From contig CAAECI010000051.1 in NCBI GenBank assembly GCA_900754255.1, forward strand, positions 1-64,000: a DNA stretch of 64,000 nt, written 5' to 3'. Shown here piece by piece: positions 17,127-26,236 of this stretch (positions are counted from its first letter, which is position 1; the number at the start of each line of letters is the position of its first letter). This DNA is from an uncultured Succinivibrio sp. GTDB taxonomy: Bacteria; Pseudomonadota; Gammaproteobacteria; Enterobacterales; Succinivibrionaceae. The notes beneath the pieces are model-generated. The model saw only the letters and a list, made by a program, of their open reading frames with translations. It was not told the origin of the DNA and did not search any database. Made by a program: the position numbers and the translations under genes.

Positions 17127-17311
17127 AACACCGAAGCTTTTATTCATGTATTTTCAAAAGCTTTCCCACAGAAAACAGTGGCATTTGATAGCTTTCCACA
17201 ACCAACCCGAAGAAAATTGATCTGGGTGGGGGAACGGCTTTATTAAGCCACCGGCGTCAGATTTCCCTCCAATCTCACCTGGTATTTGCAAACAAAACAA
17301 ACCACACTGCC

Positions 17312-18574
17312 TCAGGCACGAGATAGGTAATCTCCGTTTAAAACGTACTGATACGTTGTAAGCGCCTCAAGGCTCATGGGACCGCGGGCGTGTAATTTTT
17401 GCGTTGAAATTGCCACCTCCGCTCCCAAGCCGAATTGTCCGCCGTCGGTAAAACGCGTAGAGGCGTTCACATATACACAGGCAGATCCTGCCGATCTTAT
17501 GAATAAAGCGGCATTTGCCCTGCTGTCGGTTAAAATTGCATCCGAATGAGAGGCTCGGTGCTTAATCATATGCGCACAGGCCTCTCGTACATTGCTTACT
17601 ATGCAAATATTCATACGTAAGGATAAAAACTCCTTATCGAAATCCTCTTCCTTCCCCTGCTCAAGATACGGATAATCACCGCAAAGCTTATAGGCATCTG
17701 CGTGAGCCAAAACCTCAACCCTATAGGGCTTAAGCTCTTCAAGTAAGGACGGGATAAGCTGCTTTGCTCTACTCTCATGTACTAGCAGGGTATCAAGAGC
17801 ATTGCAGGCCGAGGGCTTTTGAACCTTGGCATTTACAATCACCTTTACGGAGCGCTCAACATCACAGCTTTCATCGGCAAAAATATGGCTTATGCCGAAT
17901 CCGCCTATGATCACGGGGATCGACGATTGCTCCTGGCACATGCGCTGCAGCTTTTCTCCTCCGCGCGGTATGAGCACGGAAATATATTCCCTTTGCCTGA
18001 GCATTGCCCCTATAAGCTCACGATCAGGACTTGAGACGAACGATACGGCCGCAGGAGCAACGGCATGCTTTTTGAGAACTTTTTCAATGATCTCATGCAG
18101 GATAGAATTGGTACGTATGCACTCCGATCCTCCTCTCAGCACACAGGCATTGCCAGATTTTAAGCATAACGCCGCAATATCCACGGTAACGTTCGGTCGG
18201 GATTCAAAGATCACGCCCACCACCCCAAGCGGTACCGTGTGCTTGTAGAGACTAAGTCCCGACGGCAACGTTCTTCCGTCATAGATCCTGTTTAAGGGAT
18301 CATCAAGGGCCGCCACCTTGCGTACGCCGTCGCACATTTCCTTAAAACGCGCATCGTTAAAAGTCATACGATCGACCAAAGCGGGAGCCAGACCTTTTTT
18401 TGCCGCATCCCGTGCCTCAACGGCATTCACTCTCATGATCTCTTCTTTGCCGTTCTCCAGCATGACAGCCAGATCAAGCAAAATAGCATTCTTTTGTGCC
18501 GTGCTAAGCAAGGCACACTCATGCGAAGCTTGGTACGCTTGCTTGCACATTTGTATTAGGTTTTCTTCATTCAT
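17312..18574 (-). CDS. proA: Glutamate-5-semialdehyde dehydrogenase (gamma-glutamyl phosphate reductase)
   Basis: Second enzyme of proline synthesis: NADPH-dependent reduction of gamma-glutamyl phosphate to glutamate semialdehyde. 420 residues, family length. Seen: GVVGVIFESRPNVTVD, LKSGNACVLRGGSE, VLIPRGGEKL, the catalytic-cysteine region KPSACNALDTLLVH, and DGGQFGLGAEVAISTQKLHARGP near the end. A near-consensus GGAGGTG lies 5-6 bases before the ATG. It is downstream of proB with a 140-base gap containing a hairpin. Confidence 0.97.
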   Translation of the reverse strand: MNEENLIQMCKQAYQASHECALLSTAQKNAILLDLAVMLENGKEEIMRVNAVEARDAAKKGLAPALVDRMTFNDARFKEMCDGVRKVAALDDPLNRIYDGRTLPSGLSLYKHTVPLGVVGVIFESRPNVTVDIAALCLKSGNACVLRGGSECIRTNSILHEIIEKVLKKHAVAPAAVSFVSSPDRELIGAMLRQREYISVLIPRGGEKLQRMCQEQSSIPVIIGGFGISHIFADESCDVERSVKVIVNAKVQKPSACNALDTLLVHESRAKQLIPSLLEELKPYRVEVLAHADAYKLCGDYPYLEQGKEEDFDKEFLSLRMNICIVSNVREACAHMIKHRASHSDAILTDSRANAALFIRSAGSACVYVNASTRFTDGGQFGLGAEVAISTQKLHARGPMSLEALTTYQYVLNGDYLSRA

Positions 18575-18625
18575 TCGACACCTCCCCGCATAAAGCCGGG
18601 ATATTTATCTTTTTCATTCATCAGA

Positions 18626-18647
18626 GGGATCCCCTGACATGGATCCC
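18626..18647 (-). promoter_or_regulatory. Hairpin in the proB-proA gap
   Basis: Perfect 7-bp inverted repeat gggatcc / ggatccc (18626-18632, 18641-18647) with an 8-base loop. No T-run on the minus strand, so an mRNA-stability or processing element is likelier than a terminator. Confidence 0.5.
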
Positions 18648-18714
18648 GCTTTTGTGAAGCTCGCCTTAAAATCCGAGGGCTATTCGTTTTGACGACGATA
18701 TGTAAATAGTCACA

Positions 18715-19830
18715 TCAGTAAAGCGCCAAATCGTCTCGATGTACGGCCTCATCTCCGTGCATAAAGCCTAAAATACTTTCGATCTCATGGCTGTGTTTTC
18801 CTGCTATACGCATCAGATCCTCCGCCCCGTATCGAGTCAAACCGCGGGCAATGTTATGTCCCCCCGCATCTACAATATCTACGGTGGCTCCGCGCGTAAA
18901 GTTTCCCTCCACCTGCTTTATACCCTTGGGTAAAAGGCTTGATCCCTTGTGCAGTATGGCATTTGCGGCCCCTGCATCCACGATCACGCGCCCCTGCGCG
19001 ATAGTGGCACTTGAAAGCCAGGATTTACGGGACAGTACGGGATGAGCTGATGGTAAAAATACCGTACCTACTCCCTTACCCTCGGCAAGATCCGGCAATT
19101 GAGCCGGATTTGATCCCTCGGCGATTATAAGTTTCACTCCGGCATCCGTGGCCACCTTGGCAGCCGCCACCTTCGTAGCCATACCGCCCGTACCCAAGGA
19201 GCTGCCGCTACCTCCGCACAGGGCCGTGATACTTTCGTCAATACACGCAACCTCGTCTATCAGTCGGGCATCCTTATCCTTTCGCGGATCGGCCGTATAA
19301 AGCCCTTTTTGATCGGTAAGCAAAATAACCTCATCGGCCTCAATCAAAACTCCTATCAGAGCCGCCAGATTGTCGTTATCTCCTACCTTGATTTCGGACA
19401 CGGCTACGGCGTCATTTTCATTGATGACTGGGATCACGCCGTAATCGAGCATGGCTGTCAGGGTATCGCGTGCATTAAGATAGCGTTCTCTGTTTTCAAG
19501 ATCAGCCTTAGTCAGCAGAAGCTGCCCTATATGCAGATCATATATGGAAAAAAGATCCTCCCAAATCTCAAAAAGCTTTCCCTGACCGGCTGCAGACAGC
19601 ATCTGCTTGTAGCAAAGCTCGGAGGGTAGATTGGGATATCCCAGCAACTCGCGTCCTGCGGCAATTGCTCCCGATGATACCACCGCAACCTGCCAGCCTC
19701 TTTCAATTAAAATACGCAGAGCCCGCACTATCTCCAGCATGCAGGAGCGGTTTAATTTCCTCGTTCCCCCCGTCAAGGTGCTGGTACCCAGCTTCAAAAC
19801 CAGTTTCTTTCTATTGCTTGTGCCCTTCAC
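18715..19830 (-). CDS. proB: Glutamate 5-kinase
   Basis: First committed enzyme of proline synthesis, phosphorylating glutamate; in relatives it is feedback-inhibited by proline. 371 residues: amino-acid kinase domain (LVLKLGTSTLTGG, VSSGAIAAG, VINENDAVAV, VGDNDNLAAL, GTGGMATKVAAAKVA) and a C-terminal PUA domain (from about residue 275, GRVIVDAGAANAIL). Its ATG overlaps the stop of frsA by 4 bases, so proB is translationally coupled to frsA. E. coli and vibrios have crl nearby in this neighbourhood; here it is absent. Confidence 0.97.
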   Translation of the reverse strand: MKGTSNRKKLVLKLGTSTLTGGTRKLNRSCMLEIVRALRILIERGWQVAVVSSGAIAAGRELLGYPNLPSELCYKQMLSAAGQGKLFEIWEDLFSIYDLHIGQLLLTKADLENRERYLNARDTLTAMLDYGVIPVINENDAVAVSEIKVGDNDNLAALIGVLIEADEVILLTDQKGLYTADPRKDKDARLIDEVACIDESITALCGGSGSSLGTGGMATKVAAAKVATDAGVKLIIAEGSNPAQLPDLAEGKGVGTVFLPSAHPVLSRKSWLSSATIAQGRVIVDAGAANAILHKGSSLLPKGIKQVEGNFTRGATVDIVDAGGHNIARGLTRYGAEDLMRIAGKHSHEIESILGFMHGDEAVHRDDLALY

Positions 19831-21080
19831 AGCAAATGCTCCTTAAAAAATTCCGAGGCATTGTTCAAAGCCTCAAACATAAAATCCGAATAGTCCTGAT
19901 CCTTTTTAACCATGTAGCTGAAATCTTTGAAATTCGCCTCAAGCAAGCTCAAATCTTCAGCACTGGAATAACAATTTAAAGATGCCGCCATGCAGGGAAC
20001 TGGATTTGCAGAATTTCTGCTGATAAGCCCCTGCTCCTTTAGGGAAAGCTGCTTTAGCTGGGGGATCACCAAATCCCACCTTGAAGCATCCTGATTCAGG
20101 CGGTTGGCATATAAGGAGCGCAGACAAAGCGTTAAGCTGTTTAAAATATTTCTGTCGGTGAAAAAGGAATGTACTGCAGGCTCAATAAGGGCCAGCGCTC
20201 GTACCTCGGACGGGGACATTATGGTCGTACGCAGACAGGCACTCCCTCCAAGGCGCAGTCCCAAAAGACCGATCCGTGTGCTGTCAATGCCGGGGAATTT
20301 TTTCAAGGCGATCAGGGCGGCATTTAAGACCTCGGCCTGATCGGCTTTTAGGGTGAGTTTTTCCGAAAGCCCCATTCCCGGCATTTCCAGCACCAAAAGA
20401 GCTATTCCGTTAGGTCTTAATCTTTCCTTATACAAGCGATAAAAACCGGTGGCACTCATCTCATAGGAGGCCAAAAGGATCACACAAGGATGCACCCTGT
20501 CATGATCAGGCATGTGCAAAAGTCCGGAAATTTCCTGATCTGAGGCTTTGAACTTAAAATCCGTAAGCTTTACCGTTTCACTTTCACATTCGCACATTTC
20601 GCGGTAGCTACGCCGCCCCAGTAATGCCGCCTCCGCGGCCATAACGTCACCCTTTAAATGCGGATAGGAGGCTATGGAAAAATAACGGGCGGACATACGA
20701 AACTGATGAGCGGCTTTTTCAAGATCGCCCGCTTCTCTTAATCTGCGACCTTCCAAAGCCCGAGCCTGTGCGCATTTTGAGAACTCAAAGATCCAATTTC
20801 CACCGCCGTACACGGCTACGGTATCATAGCAATCCTCACGACTGCGTTCTCCATTTGAGGAGGCAACCGCACTCAAGCACTCCTCGATATCGGCAATGTT
20901 TCCTCCCTGCATTACCCACCAGAATCGATGCACCGGACGATACCAACCTGGGAAATAACCGAAAGCCCCGTTTTTTTTACAAAGCTCGGGCAAAGGAACT
21001 CCCGAATTGGAAATAAGAGAGGTCTCGAGGTATTTGAATTTGGGTTTAAACAGTTTCTCGCTCAGATTTTCTACGCTCAT
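19827..21080 (-). CDS. frsA: FrsA-type alpha/beta-hydrolase-fold protein
   Basis: Matches FrsA (YafA), the fermentation/respiration switch protein first found as a partner of dephosphorylated enzyme IIA-Glc. 417 residues (E. coli 414). Family landmarks: LSEKLFKPKFKYLETS, WYRPVHRFWWV, YDTVAVYGGGNWIFE, SYPHLKGD and ISGLLHMPD. The alpha/beta-hydrolase part is intact in outline, but the nucleophile elbow reads GLLGLRLGG, with no Ser where GxSxG hydrolases have one, as in E. coli FrsA. Esterase and pyruvate decarboxylase activities claimed for the family are disputed. It is the first gene of the frsA-proB-proA unit. Confidence 0.93.
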   Translation of the reverse strand: MSVENLSEKLFKPKFKYLETSLISNSGVPLPELCKKNGAFGYFPGWYRPVHRFWWVMQGGNIADIEECLSAVASSNGERSREDCYDTVAVYGGGNWIFEFSKCAQARALEGRRLREAGDLEKAAHQFRMSARYFSIASYPHLKGDVMAAEAALLGRRSYREMCECESETVKLTDFKFKASDQEISGLLHMPDHDRVHPCVILLASYEMSATGFYRLYKERLRPNGIALLVLEMPGMGLSEKLTLKADQAEVLNAALIALKKFPGIDSTRIGLLGLRLGGSACLRTTIMSPSEVRALALIEPAVHSFFTDRNILNSLTLCLRSLYANRLNQDASRWDLVIPQLKQLSLKEQGLISRNSANPVPCMAASLNCYSSAEDLSLLEANFKDFSYMVKKDQDYSDFMFEALNNASEFFKEHLL

Positions 21081-21209
21081 GACTTCCTCATGATTACTAA
21101 CTACATAGGGTGATCATCGCATATTAGACGTACTTTGTGCTTTTTACAAAAAAATAGCGCATGTATGGCGCAGCATTGGCTCTTGTACTTTTAATGCAAA
21201 AAAGTGTAG

Positions 21210-21227
21210 AGTTAGTTATAGCTAACT
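21210..21227. promoter_or_regulatory. Near-perfect palindrome ahead of the ZIP gene
   Basis: AGTTAG-ttatag-CTAACT: 16 of 18 positions are symmetric. It lies about 20 bases before the preferred ATG (21248) of the metal transporter, where an operator for a dimeric metal-responsive repressor could sit. It does not match a Zur or Fur consensus that I can recall exactly. Confidence 0.35.
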
Positions 21228-21247
21228 TATTTAAACAGATCATACTC

Positions 21248-22039
21248 ATGCTTGCTTTTTACTTTGCCGCTTTAAGCTCTCTTTTTGCCTTTGCCTGTAC
21301 GGCTCTTGGATCCGCCGTCGTTTTTTGCTTCTCGCGCTCACGCCCGTCGCTACTTACCAAGCTTTCCTTAGGTTTTTCTGCAGGAATAATGATCGCAGCA
21401 TCCGTTTTCGGCTTACTGATCCCGGCACAACAAAATATTTTGGAAAACGAAGGCAGCTTTCAAAGCATCATTTGGGGCTTTGTGCTCGGAGTTTCCTTTA
21501 TCATTCTGCTTGACCGCCTGCTTCCGCATTTACATGCACCTGCCGAAATACCGGAGGGCCCGAAAACCACATGGAGCAAACGCACCCTGCTTCTTTTGGC
21601 CATTACCATTCACAATATCCCCGAGGGCTTGGCTCTGGGCGTCTGCTCAGCTGCGGCAGCATATGCAAATTCACATGAAAGTACATGGGCGCTCATCGCT
21701 TTGGCCATAGGCATAGGCATTCAAAATATACCTGAAGGTACAGCCGTATCCTTGCCTTTTTATGCCGACGGCATGAGCAAAATGCGATCATTCTTATTGG
21801 GACTTTTGTCAGGGATTGTTGAACCTGCCGCCGCCGTCACGGTAATAATTTTTTCGAATTTGATTGCCGATCTGTTACCGTTTTTTTTGTCCTTTGCCGC
21901 CGGAGCCATGCTGTATGTGGTAATTGAGGAGCTGATCCCCAGATCGCATAATATGGACAACAACGGATCCGATCTGTCTTCAATCTCGGTGCTTACGGGC
22001 TTCCTCCTCATGATGATCTTGGATAGCTGCTTAGGCTAA
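21248..22039 (+). CDS. ZIP-family metal transporter
   Basis: Inner-membrane divalent cation importer, probably for zinc and possibly iron or manganese. Eight hydrophobic segments; the metal-site motifs are TIHNIPEGLALGV in TM4 and IQNIPEGTAV in TM5, with EELIPRSH near the end, as in ZupT/GufA proteins. An open frame reaches back to ATG 21161, but no ribosome site precedes any of the three ATGs (21161, 21194, 21248). I prefer 21248 (263 aa), which begins with TM1; the first 29 codons would otherwise cover promoter-like AT-rich DNA and a palindrome. Confidence 0.9.
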   Translation: MLAFYFAALSSLFAFACTALGSAVVFCFSRSRPSLLTKLSLGFSAGIMIAASVFGLLIPAQQNILENEGSFQSIIWGFVLGVSFIILLDRLLPHLHAPAEIPEGPKTTWSKRTLLLLAITIHNIPEGLALGVCSAAAAYANSHESTWALIALAIGIGIQNIPEGTAVSLPFYADGMSKMRSFLLGLLSGIVEPAAAVTVIIFSNLIADLLPFFLSFAAGAMLYVVIEELIPRSHNMDNNGSDLSSISVLTGFLLMMILDSCLG

Positions 22040-22123
22040 TACGCACTTATTAGCGTCAACTCTTTACACTATGAGTATCTCCCCTGCTATCATTACGCCG
22101 TTGGAATTTGAGGCTCAATATAT

Positions 22124-23680
22124 ATGGCAAATGCAAAACTGTTAAGATCGGGGATCGTTACTTCTGGAGCAACCTTTGCCTCCCGCATTCTTGGTATGGT
22201 ACGCGATATGGTGATTGCGTCGGTGCTCGGCGCCGGCTTATCCGCAGACGTGTTCTTTTTTGCCAACCGTATCCCCAATTTCTTTCGCAGACTGTTTGCG
22301 GAGGGAGCCTTCGCTCAGGCTTTTGTTCCAATCATGACCGAAACTCGCACCCGCGGATCTCATGACGATTTGAAGGATTTAATTTCAAAATGTGCAGGTA
22401 CCTTAGGCGGGATCGTTTTGATCATCACTCTTGCCGGTATGTTGCTCTCCCCCGTATTGACTGCTCTTTTCGGCTGGGGCTGGTTTCAGGCCGCATTAAA
22501 CGGAGACAGCGACGGGATCAAATACTATGCGGCTTCAGATCTGTTGCGCATTACCTTCCCGTATCTGTTTTTCATAACCATGACGGCCCTGTGTTCCTCG
22601 ATCCTCAATGTTTTCGGAAAATTCGGCATACCTGCGATGACCCCTTGCATCTTAAATCTCACCTTGATCGGGGCGGTATTGCTTTTCGGACAGAAATTTG
22701 AGGATCCCAATAAAATTTTAGCCTACGGCATGGTGGCGGGAGGAATACTGCAGTTGCTGTTTCAACTCCCATTCATTATGAAGTTAAAGCTGTTGGTGAA
22801 ACCGCGCTTTAGCTTTAAGCACCCTGGAGTTACAAAAATTCGTACCCTCATGATCCCTGCCATTTTGGGCGTCAGCGCCTCGCAATTGAATCTTTTTATC
22901 TCAACCCTGCTGGCTTCATTTTTGGCAACCGGATCCATTTCCTATCTTTATTATTCCGACCGGCTGCTTGAGTTTCCCATCGGGATCTTTGCCGTGGCCG
23001 TCTCAACGGTAATTTTACCCGCACTGTCGCGTTCGGCACTAAAGGGAGATCCAAAGCATTATCGCGATACTTTGGACTGGGGAGTTAGACTGGTGATGCT
23101 GTTGGGCATACCCTCCATGTGCGGGATCATAGCCCTGCGTGAGAGCATACTGCGCGTGCTGTTTATGCGCGGTGCTTTCGGAGAGCAGGAGGTTTTACTC
23201 TCCAGTGCTTCTCTTTTAGCCTCGGTATCTGGCCTTTGCGCCATCATGTCCGTACGCGTACTGGTACAGGGCTTTGCCGCCCGTAAGGACACCAAAACCC
23301 CGGTACGTTGCTCTTTAGCCTCCATCGCCTGCAACATAATACTAAATCTCATTCTCATAAAGCCTCTCGGCTATGTAGGTCTGGCGCTCTCCACGGCGCT
23401 TGCGGCCTATGTCAATGCATTCCTGCTGCTTTATTTTTTAAATAAACGCGGGATCTACTCTCTTTGCAGAAAAACGCTGCTCTTTTTATTGAAGGTCGGT
23501 GCGGCAGGTCTCATCATGGCCGTCACCGTACGTTTTATTTCACCTGAGCTTAAAGAATGGTTTGCCATGACTACGCTCACTTCCGTCATTTACCTAGCTG
23601 TCATGATCTTACTTGGAGGTGTTGCTTACTTCCTGTTATGCCTTATTTTCGGGATCAAACCCTCCATGTTGAAAAGATGA
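22124..23680 (+). CDS. murJ: Lipid II flippase MurJ
   Basis: Flips the peptidoglycan precursor lipid II across the inner membrane. 518 residues, about 14 TM segments. The MurJ signature is clear: RSGIVTSGATFASRILGMVRD (R21, R27), then FFRRLFAEGAFAQAFVP (R55), the positions of essential E. coli arginines R18, R24 and R52. Later YYSDRLLEFPIGIFAVAVSTV and RVLVQGFAARKDTKTPV are typical. A GAGG lies about 11 bases before the ATG. In codon use, glycine GGG occurs before isoleucine ATC seven times and only once elsewhere in the gene. Confidence 0.97.
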   Translation: MANAKLLRSGIVTSGATFASRILGMVRDMVIASVLGAGLSADVFFFANRIPNFFRRLFAEGAFAQAFVPIMTETRTRGSHDDLKDLISKCAGTLGGIVLIITLAGMLLSPVLTALFGWGWFQAALNGDSDGIKYYAASDLLRITFPYLFFITMTALCSSILNVFGKFGIPAMTPCILNLTLIGAVLLFGQKFEDPNKILAYGMVAGGILQLLFQLPFIMKLKLLVKPRFSFKHPGVTKIRTLMIPAILGVSASQLNLFISTLLASFLATGSISYLYYSDRLLEFPIGIFAVAVSTVILPALSRSALKGDPKHYRDTLDWGVRLVMLLGIPSMCGIIALRESILRVLFMRGAFGEQEVLLSSASLLASVSGLCAIMSVRVLVQGFAARKDTKTPVRCSLASIACNIILNLILIKPLGYVGLALSTALAAYVNAFLLLYFLNKRGIYSLCRKTLLFLLKVGAAGLIMAVTVRFISPELKEWFAMTTLTSVIYLAVMILLGGVAYFLLCLIFGIKPSMLKR

Positions 23681-23815
23681 AAATCTTACGCATAGGATCA
23701 AGCTTTTTTTCTACTTTGCAAGGCGTTTCAAGATTTTGCCAGCATTTAAATCCTATAATGAAACTGGGATATAAATATTTCTGTCTGCTTCTTTAAGAAG
23801 CTAAGGAACGGCATT

Positions 23816-24736
23816 ATGAGACAGTACAACCGCATCATTGCAGTTATTGAACCCAGACGCAACGAACAACTGGCTTTACAACGCGCCGTCGAGCTTGCTA
23901 AATACAACCCGCGCGCCGAAATCACTGCCTTGCGCTTGGTCTATGACTTTTCTGCTGATATCCACGTATTAAATCGCATGAGTGAGGAAGCAACCCGTCA
24001 GGACGTGCTTGAAACCAACCGCAAACAGCTTGAGGAAATGATTGCTCCCTTCAAGGAGGAAAGTCCCGTACCCATCATTGGAAAATGTGTATACACTCGA
24101 GATATAGGCGAAGGGATCCTTACCGAAGCCGATGAGCAAAAATGCGATCTGATCATAAAAGGAGCCAACAACCATAAAATGTTGGACTCAATATTGTTTA
24201 CTCCCATCGACTGGTATTTGCTTAGAAATGCCAAGGTTCCGGTGGTGATCGCCAAGGATCACGAATGGAAGACCGGTGGCAACATTGTGGTAGCCGTAGA
24301 CTTTTCCTTTGAGGGACACCGCGGCGCTAATATTTCGCTGTTGCGCGAGGCTCAGCAATTGGCCACCATAACCCGCGGCACCATCCATCTTGTGAATTCG
24401 GCATCGGTAGTGTTGCCGACCATCATGCTGGAGGTTCCGCACTATGCTCCCGAGGTCTTTGCTCAAAGCATAGTCAACGAGCACAAGCGTCGTATTTATG
24501 AATTTGCCAAGGCTCACAACATTCCGGAGGAAAACTGTCATATCAAGGAGGGAATGCCCGATGAGGTCATTCCTGAGATCTGCAACAAATTAAATGCTGA
24601 TGCTGTGTTCATAGGATCAGCAGGACGTAGCGGAGCCATGGCTGCACTCATAGGCAATACCTGTGAGGAGGTTGTCGATTATATTGCAGCCGATCTCATA
24701 GTTTTAAACGACAAAACGCTGGCTCGCAAAAAATGA
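23816..24736 (+). CDS. uspE: Universal stress protein UspE
   Basis: Tandem universal-stress-domain protein of 306 residues (E. coli UspE 316), cytoplasmic, linked in E. coli to motility, adhesion and oxidative-stress tolerance. Domain 1 (1-150): NRIIAVIEPRRNEQLALQRAV ... DWYLLRNAKVPVVIAKDHEW. Domain 2 (155-306): GNIVVAVDFSFEGHRGA ... the ATP-type loop VFIGSAGRSGAMAALIGNTCEEV. An AAGGA ribosome site lies 9 bases ahead of the ATG. A strong terminator follows. In E. coli it neighbours fnr; no fnr is present here. Confidence 0.95.
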   Translation: MRQYNRIIAVIEPRRNEQLALQRAVELAKYNPRAEITALRLVYDFSADIHVLNRMSEEATRQDVLETNRKQLEEMIAPFKEESPVPIIGKCVYTRDIGEGILTEADEQKCDLIIKGANNHKMLDSILFTPIDWYLLRNAKVPVVIAKDHEWKTGGNIVVAVDFSFEGHRGANISLLREAQQLATITRGTIHLVNSASVVLPTIMLEVPHYAPEVFAQSIVNEHKRRIYEFAKAHNIPEENCHIKEGMPDEVIPEICNKLNADAVFIGSAGRSGAMAALIGNTCEEVVDYIAADLIVLNDKTLARKK

Positions 24737-24765
24737 GTTAGAATTTATAGTACCGAGTAAGTTGA

Positions 24766-24789
24766 GGGCGCGTAACAGCGCCCTTTTTT
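24766..24789 (+). terminator. Terminator of uspE
   Basis: Perfect 6-bp GC stem (gggcgc / gcgccc, 24766-24771 and 24778-24783), 6-base loop, six T. Lies between convergent uspE and bioC. Confidence 0.9.
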
Positions 24790-24794
24790 ATTCT

Positions 24795-25550
24795 TCAGTC
24801 ATGGGCCTTAACCACCGCACATTCCCAGCTCAAACGTATTCCGCGCTCATCGCTGAATTTAGCCTCATAGCATCTTTCAAAATCAAGAAGATGTTTTTTG
24901 GTCCACACTGAGGAGGATGTTCCCGTAACTCCGGTAGCGCGCAAAGAAGCAAGCATTTCGCGCACGTTTTTATAATAAGAGCACAAAGAAAAGGTTTTTA
25001 ACTCTACATGCTTAAATATGCTACTAACACTTGCTTGCAATTGCTCGCAAGTGAGGTAATCCAAACTGCAAGCGCATAGCTCGTTTATTTCCCTCATATT
25101 ACCCGAAACAAAGGTTGAAAAGGCCATCAGGCCGGAGGCGGCCAGAGCTTTCTTTATGTTCAAAAGGCCGTCCTGCAACGATGAAAACCACTGCACGGCC
25201 GCATTGGATACGATCACATCGTAGCCAATGCCCAAATTATCATGCTCACAGTCTGCAAGCTTGAAATTTACATTTTTTTCATGCGAAAAACGCCTTTGCG
25301 CTGCTGCAAGCATGCCGGCGCTGAAATCACAAAGAGTAAGCTCCGATGGTTTCTCCTGCAAAAGCAAAGAAGAGAATACCCCAGTGCCGCACCCCACATC
25401 CAAAACCCTTTTCTGAAAAAGCTTTCCTATCATCGATCTGTAGAGCTCGGCACCGATTGTTCTTTGTATGGACGCATGGGCATCGTAGCTTAGGGCGGCT
25501 TTTGAAAAACGCTCAGAACGCATTTTTTCGTTGAATTCTTTACAAGACAT
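24795..25550 (-). CDS. bioC: Malonyl-ACP O-methyltransferase BioC
   Basis: Methylates the free carboxyl of malonyl-ACP so that fatty-acid synthesis can build the pimelate chain of biotin. 251 residues from the preferred ATG 25550 (MSCKEFNEK), 17 bases after bioG ends, with GGGG/AGGA upstream; a longer frame to 25589 overlaps bioG. Seen: the BioC-type start RFSKAALSYDAHASIQ, SAM motif I VLDVGCGTGVFS, LCDFSAGML, VSNAAVQWFSSL and GLMAFSTFVSGNMREI. Last gene of bioF-bioG-bioC. Confidence 0.93.
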   Translation of the reverse strand: MSCKEFNEKMRSERFSKAALSYDAHASIQRTIGAELYRSMIGKLFQKRVLDVGCGTGVFSSLLLQEKPSELTLCDFSAGMLAAAQRRFSHEKNVNFKLADCEHDNLGIGYDVIVSNAAVQWFSSLQDGLLNIKKALAASGLMAFSTFVSGNMREINELCACSLDYLTCEQLQASVSSIFKHVELKTFSLCSYYKNVREMLASLRATGVTGTSSSVWTKKHLLDFERCYEAKFSDERGIRLSWECAVVKAHD

Positions 25551-25567
25551 ATTCACAACCCCATGTC

Positions 25568-26236
25568 CTAAGAAAAAGATCTGGCACAAAGTATTTTGAA
25601 TATTTCCTGATCATAATGCGCCGTAGGACGCTCATGTATGATCACACCTTCTTTTAAAAAGGATGCTTTTACGGCGTCAGGAGACATGATCAAATCGTTT
25701 TTTGATATAAATGCTTCGTCATAAAAGGACGCTACCGCCTTGGCGTTATTGTTACCAAACTCCTTTATAAAGCGTAGCTCCGTTCTCAAATCAGAAATTT
25801 TACGATCAGGGTGATGTTCTGCGTATTCACGATAAACTTTTTTGTTAAAGCACATAAGTCTGTAAAAGAGCTCGGATTGTGTCTCATTCTGTAACGAATC
25901 AAAGGTTTTATCCCATAAGGCAGGAGCGATCCCGTATTGATCGTCTATTCCCTCGACGCTGCCGTTTACCGCATATCGCTTTTCAAAATTTAAATCGAGC
26001 TTTGACAGTACTATAGGAGCCAACATAACTCCCATGGACCAAGCGATGAGCCGCACCCTTTTAAAGCGACTGAGCGCGGACAAATCAGCTACATCCCCGT
26101 GGTGTTCCCAGATAAAGGCAAGAGCGGTTGACGGCGGCAAGCATGAGTTTATGTAATAAAAAGGGTTGGGATCCTGAGCGTAGCCCAAATACATAATAAC
26201 TATGTTCTCACCCTGTCCTTCTATTTTAAATCTCAT
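25568..26236 (-). CDS. bioG: Pimeloyl-ACP methyl ester carboxylesterase BioG
   Basis: Removes the methyl group added by BioC, ending the chain-building phase of pimelate synthesis; BioG (DUF452) replaces BioH in many bacteria. 222 residues, alpha/beta hydrolase. Seen: nucleophile elbow AWSMGV (S67), the BioG-type NGSVEGIDDQYGIAPALWDKTFDSL, and the C-terminal catalytic His in AHYDQEIF (H207). The start overlaps the bioF stop by 4 bases. Position between bioF and bioC supports the call strongly. Confidence 0.93.
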   Translation of the reverse strand: MRFKIEGQGENIVIMYLGYAQDPNPFYYINSCLPPSTALAFIWEHHGDVADLSALSRFKRVRLIAWSMGVMLAPIVLSKLDLNFEKRYAVNGSVEGIDDQYGIAPALWDKTFDSLQNETQSELFYRLMCFNKKVYREYAEHHPDRKISDLRTELRFIKEFGNNNAKAVASFYDEAFISKNDLIMSPDAVKASFLKEGVIIHERPTAHYDQEIFKILCARSFS

